This document shows positions 61,767-64,000 of a stretch of 64,000 nucleotides of DNA, in pieces. The stretch comes from a bacterium 210820-DFI.6.37 (lineage in GTDB: Bacteria; Bacillota; Clostridia; Peptostreptococcales; Anaerovoracaceae), in assembly GCA_020558355.1 (NCBI GenBank), contig JAJCKG010000005.1, positions 1-64,000 on the forward strand. Direction: 5' to 3'. The notes under the pieces are model-generated. The model was given only the letters and a program-made list of their open reading frames with translations, did no database searches and was not told the DNA's origin. The first letter of the stretch is position 1, and each line of letters opens with the position of its first letter. Both the position numbers and the translations under genes were made by a program.

Positions 61767-62935
61767 GCGCCTTTCTTGCCAGATTATTTGTAAAGGACTA
61801 TAAGAATACCGGGGACCCTCAGGTCCGCAAGCGGTACGGAAAATTTGCCGGAATCGTAGGAATCATCTCTAATTCGATACTCTGCGCTATGAAAATCCTC
61901 ATCGGCCTGATCTCCGGCAGCATTGCCATTGTCGCGGATGGGATCAACAATCTGGCCGACGCTTCCTCTTCTATTATTACCCTGATCGGCTTTCGGCTGG
62001 CCGCTGCCCCGGAGGACAAAAATCACCCTTATGGACATGCCCGGATCGAATATCTGACCGGCCTGTTTATTTCCATGCTCATTATCGTCCTGGGCTTTCA
62101 GCTGTTCCGCAGCTCCTTTACCAAGGTTCTGCATCCGGATCCCCTCAGCTTTAGCTATACAACCATTCTTGTTCTGCTGATTGCCATTGCCATAAAAATA
62201 TGGCAGGCCCTGTTCAATATCAGCATTGGAAAAAAGATCAATTCTGTAGCTCTGATGGCTACGGGGACGGACAGCCGCAATGACGTAATCTCCACCAGCG
62301 CGGTGCTGGTCAGCCTTTTGATTGGAAAAATATTTCAGGTTCAGCTGGATGGCTGGATGGGCTGTCTTGTCGCCCTTTTTATCCTCTGGTCCGGAATTCA
62401 GCTGATCCGAGAGACCTCCAGCCCTCTTCTGGGAGAAGCGCCGGATGAAGAACTGGTAGCCGCCATTGAAAAAGAAGTGCTGAATCAGGAAGGCGTAATC
62501 GGAATTCACGATTTGGTGGTCCACAACTATGGGCCGGGAAAGATCTTCGCTTCTATCCACATCGAGGTAGACGCGAAGGGGGATCTGCTGGAAAGCCACG
62601 ATATGATCGATAACATCGAGCGGACAGTCAAGGAGGATCTGAAAATCGAATTTATCGCCCATATGGATCCGGTAGAGATTGATAACCCTCTTATCAGCCG
62701 CCTGTATGAGGAAATCATCCGCACCATCAAGCCGCTTCCCGGGATACAGAGTATCCACGACCTGCGGATCGTTCCGGGGAAGACGCATACCAACATTATC
62801 TTTGACGCTGTACTGACTCCTGCCTGTACCATGACCCAGCAGGAGATTCGAAGCCGCATTGAAGAAAAAATAAGGATGATCGACCCCAATTATTATGTGG
62901 TGATCACCTTTGATAAAGTGTATACCGGTCTTTAG
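61763..62935 (+). CDS. Cation diffusion facilitator transporter
   Basis: A 390-residue CDF exporter: six TM segments in the first ~215 residues, metal-site motifs DGINNLADA in TM2 and TDSRNDV in TM5 (Asn/Asp pattern suggesting Mn2+ or Zn2+), and a C-terminal cytoplasmic metal-binding-type domain, here extended (~230-390, two CTD-like units: VIGIHDLVVHNYG and IQSIHDLRIVPGK). The extra CTD makes it longer than usual CDFs (~300). It exports divalent metals by H+ antiport. Confidence 0.92.
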   Translation: MSAFLARLFVKDYKNTGDPQVRKRYGKFAGIVGIISNSILCAMKILIGLISGSIAIVADGINNLADASSSIITLIGFRLAAAPEDKNHPYGHARIEYLTGLFISMLIIVLGFQLFRSSFTKVLHPDPLSFSYTTILVLLIAIAIKIWQALFNISIGKKINSVALMATGTDSRNDVISTSAVLVSLLIGKIFQVQLDGWMGCLVALFILWSGIQLIRETSSPLLGEAPDEELVAAIEKEVLNQEGVIGIHDLVVHNYGPGKIFASIHIEVDAKGDLLESHDMIDNIERTVKEDLKIEFIAHMDPVEIDNPLISRLYEEIIRTIKPLPGIQSIHDLRIVPGKTHTNIIFDAVLTPACTMTQQEIRSRIEEKIRMIDPNYYVVITFDKVYTGL

Positions 62936-63714
62936 AAAAAGACTTTCTTATTGGATATGAGATAATCGACGCGGTCCTTTTTCCACAGACGAAGGGCCAA
63001 AAGCTCGCTGTCCACGGTCCATACAGCCGTCTTCAGCCCGCAGGCTTTTACCCTTGCTAGGGTTTTGGATGTTGCCAGCGTTTTCTTCATACTGATACCT
63101 GTAAGACCTGCCTGGACATATTGCTGCAGAGCCTCTGTCCGCAGGTCTTTTTTTGTTTTCGTAAGGAGAAAACGCTCTGTTTCAGGTTTTGCCCAGGCCG
63201 CCGCTTTCATCAGGGAAGGAAAATCAAAGCTCTGGATCACCGCTTTTTGCTCCGGACAGATCCGATAAAGCTGTTTCATGAGCAGCTTTGCGCCAGCGTC
63301 CGAAATCCGGCTTTTTTCCGTTTCTCCCGCTTTTATCTCAATAAACGGGATTCGCCCGCTTTTGGCCATCAGCCGCAGGTATTCTTCATAAAAGGGAATC
63401 CGGATGGGGCCGGATTCTTTGATGTGATTTCCCCAAGCGACAGGATAGCTCCTGATCTCTTCTGGATCCAGCTTTGTAATCAGCAGATTTCTTCCGCACA
63501 TCCGCCGCAGGTTTTCATCGTGCAGAATCATCAGGGCAGGCTGCTTGCCCCCGGTTTCCCACACATCGCATTCGATGGCGCCAAAGCCTGCCGCCGCGGC
63601 CGCTTCAAAGGCCGGCATCGTATTTTCCGGTGCGGCGCCGCTGTCTCCCCGGTGGGCGACAAACACCGTTTTCCCCTGGACCGGAATCTGCCGGCCTTTC
63701 TCCAGTAATCTCAC
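62932..63714 (-). CDS. Glycerophosphodiester phosphodiesterase family protein
   Basis: A 260-residue GDPD TIM-barrel enzyme: FVAHRGDSGAAPENTMPAFEAAAAAG with the catalytic HRG, ECDVWET metal ligands, MILHDENLRRM. It hydrolyses glycerophosphodiesters to glycerol-3-phosphate and an alcohol. The start is a GTG at 63714, 7 bases after GGAGG; the longer frame starts inside that site. Its stop overlaps the CDF stop by four bases in convergent orientation. Confidence 0.9.
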   Translation of the reverse strand: MRLLEKGRQIPVQGKTVFVAHRGDSGAAPENTMPAFEAAAAAGFGAIECDVWETGGKQPALMILHDENLRRMCGRNLLITKLDPEEIRSYPVAWGNHIKESGPIRIPFYEEYLRLMAKSGRIPFIEIKAGETEKSRISDAGAKLLMKQLYRICPEQKAVIQSFDFPSLMKAAAWAKPETERFLLTKTKKDLRTEALQQYVQAGLTGISMKKTLATSKTLARVKACGLKTAVWTVDSELLALRLWKKDRVDYLISNKKVFF

Positions 63715-63831
63715 AAAACTCCCTCCTCGCAAGACACAAAATACGCTCCACTATTAACCTATGCTTAAATAACGGCAGGTGTTAACATTTTCGCAGGCTT
63801 TGCGGACCCAAAATCCGCCTTAACGCAGGCC

Positions 63832-64000
63832 CTATTTTTCGGCGGCTTTTCTCAGCATACGGATTTCCGCGGCATAGCCGGGAAGCTCATTGGGCGTTTC
63901 CAGAATAAATGGAAGATGCTTTAGCTTTGGATGGGTAATCACCTTTACAATGGTTTCTGTTCCCAGATGACCTTCGCCGATCTTTGCGTGGCGGTCTTTA
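63832..64000 (-). CDS. nfo: Endonuclease IV, C-terminal fragment (window edge)
   Basis: The last ~55 codons read DRHAKIGEGHLGTETI, THPKLKHLPFILETPN and end GYAAEIRMLRKAAEK, characteristic of Nfo-type AP endonucleases (His in RHAKIGEGHLG binds zinc). The rest lies outside the window. Not in the long-ORF range because only the end is present. Confidence 0.9.
   Translation of the reverse strand, partial: KDRHAKIGEGHLGTETIVKVITHPKLKHLPFILETPNELPGYAAEIRMLRKAAEK

Noticed and set aside
1-64000. CRISPR arrays, rRNA genes, complete transposases, integrases
   Set aside because: None seen; no regularly spaced repeats, no IS transposase frame.

Overview
The window looks like a chromosomal segment from an anaerobic, low-to-mid GC Firmicute of the class Clostridia. 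The pointers are strong AGGAGG-type ribosome sites with some TTG and GTG starts, a CarD / PIN-TRAM / IspDF block, a UPF0182 protein, ferredoxin-linked tungsten enzymes, a DUF134 plus NifX-like pair and a YlmH-like S4 protein. I cannot name the species from sequence alone. Most genes are on the minus strand.

Region 1 (1-16.1 kb) is a pyrimidine/hydantoin-type catabolic neighbourhood: the start of a class III aminotransferase, a sigma-54 activator, PreA- and PreT-like subunits of dihydropyrimidine dehydrogenase, two M20-family carbamoylases, a dihydropyrimidinase and a second PreA-like protein whose catalytic cysteine position is Asn. A LacI regulator sits upstream with matching operators. A thioredoxin-reductase-like flavoprotein and a MarR/MATE pair with a clear promoter-operator interrupt it. 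Together the enzymes could take uracil or thymine to a beta-amino acid, CO2 and ammonia, with the aminotransferase using the amino acid.

Region 2 (16.2-26.1 kb) holds an XRE-Uma2 gene behind a 34-bp perfect palindrome, then housekeeping genes (cyclophilin, NUDIX, two short chromate transporter subunits, ProS, IspDF, PIN-TRAM, CarD) and an OmpR-type two-component system. Region 3 (26.1-32.1 kb) is a tungsten aldehyde oxidoreductase module: ferredoxin and AOR behind a Moco/Tuco-type riboswitch with a terminator expression platform, followed by MoaD-like, MobB-like and aldehyde dehydrogenase genes. Region 4 (32.1-48.7 kb) holds a COG1915 protein, SerS, an extended glutamine synthetase, UPF0182, a very large zinc-ribbon/coiled-coil membrane protein, a 50-residue gene with its own ribosome site and terminator, an NlpC/P60 protein, an acyl-ACP thioesterase, PutP and a TetR regulator.

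Region 5 (48.7-54.8 kb) is AT-rich accessory DNA on the 3' side of a tRNA-Lys: a GNAT-like pair, a truncated sortase-anchored surface protein, a secreted FN3/Big2/CAP-like protein, an ART-like toxin candidate with a small upstream partner, and HicAB lying between two decaying copies of the same ~195-bp segment. Upstream of the tRNA, 54971-55330 carries a promoter, a 17-bp perfect long-range stem, internal hairpins and a terminal T-run but no gene. I read it as a structured non-coding RNA of about 360 nt, and it is the most promising uncharacterised element here. Region 6 (55.4-64 kb) returns to core genes: NifX-like and DUF134 behind a repeat-containing promoter, a FHA-SEDS protein with a class B PBP, an S4 protein, DUF3048, TSCPD, a CDF transporter, GDPD and the 3' end of endonuclease IV.
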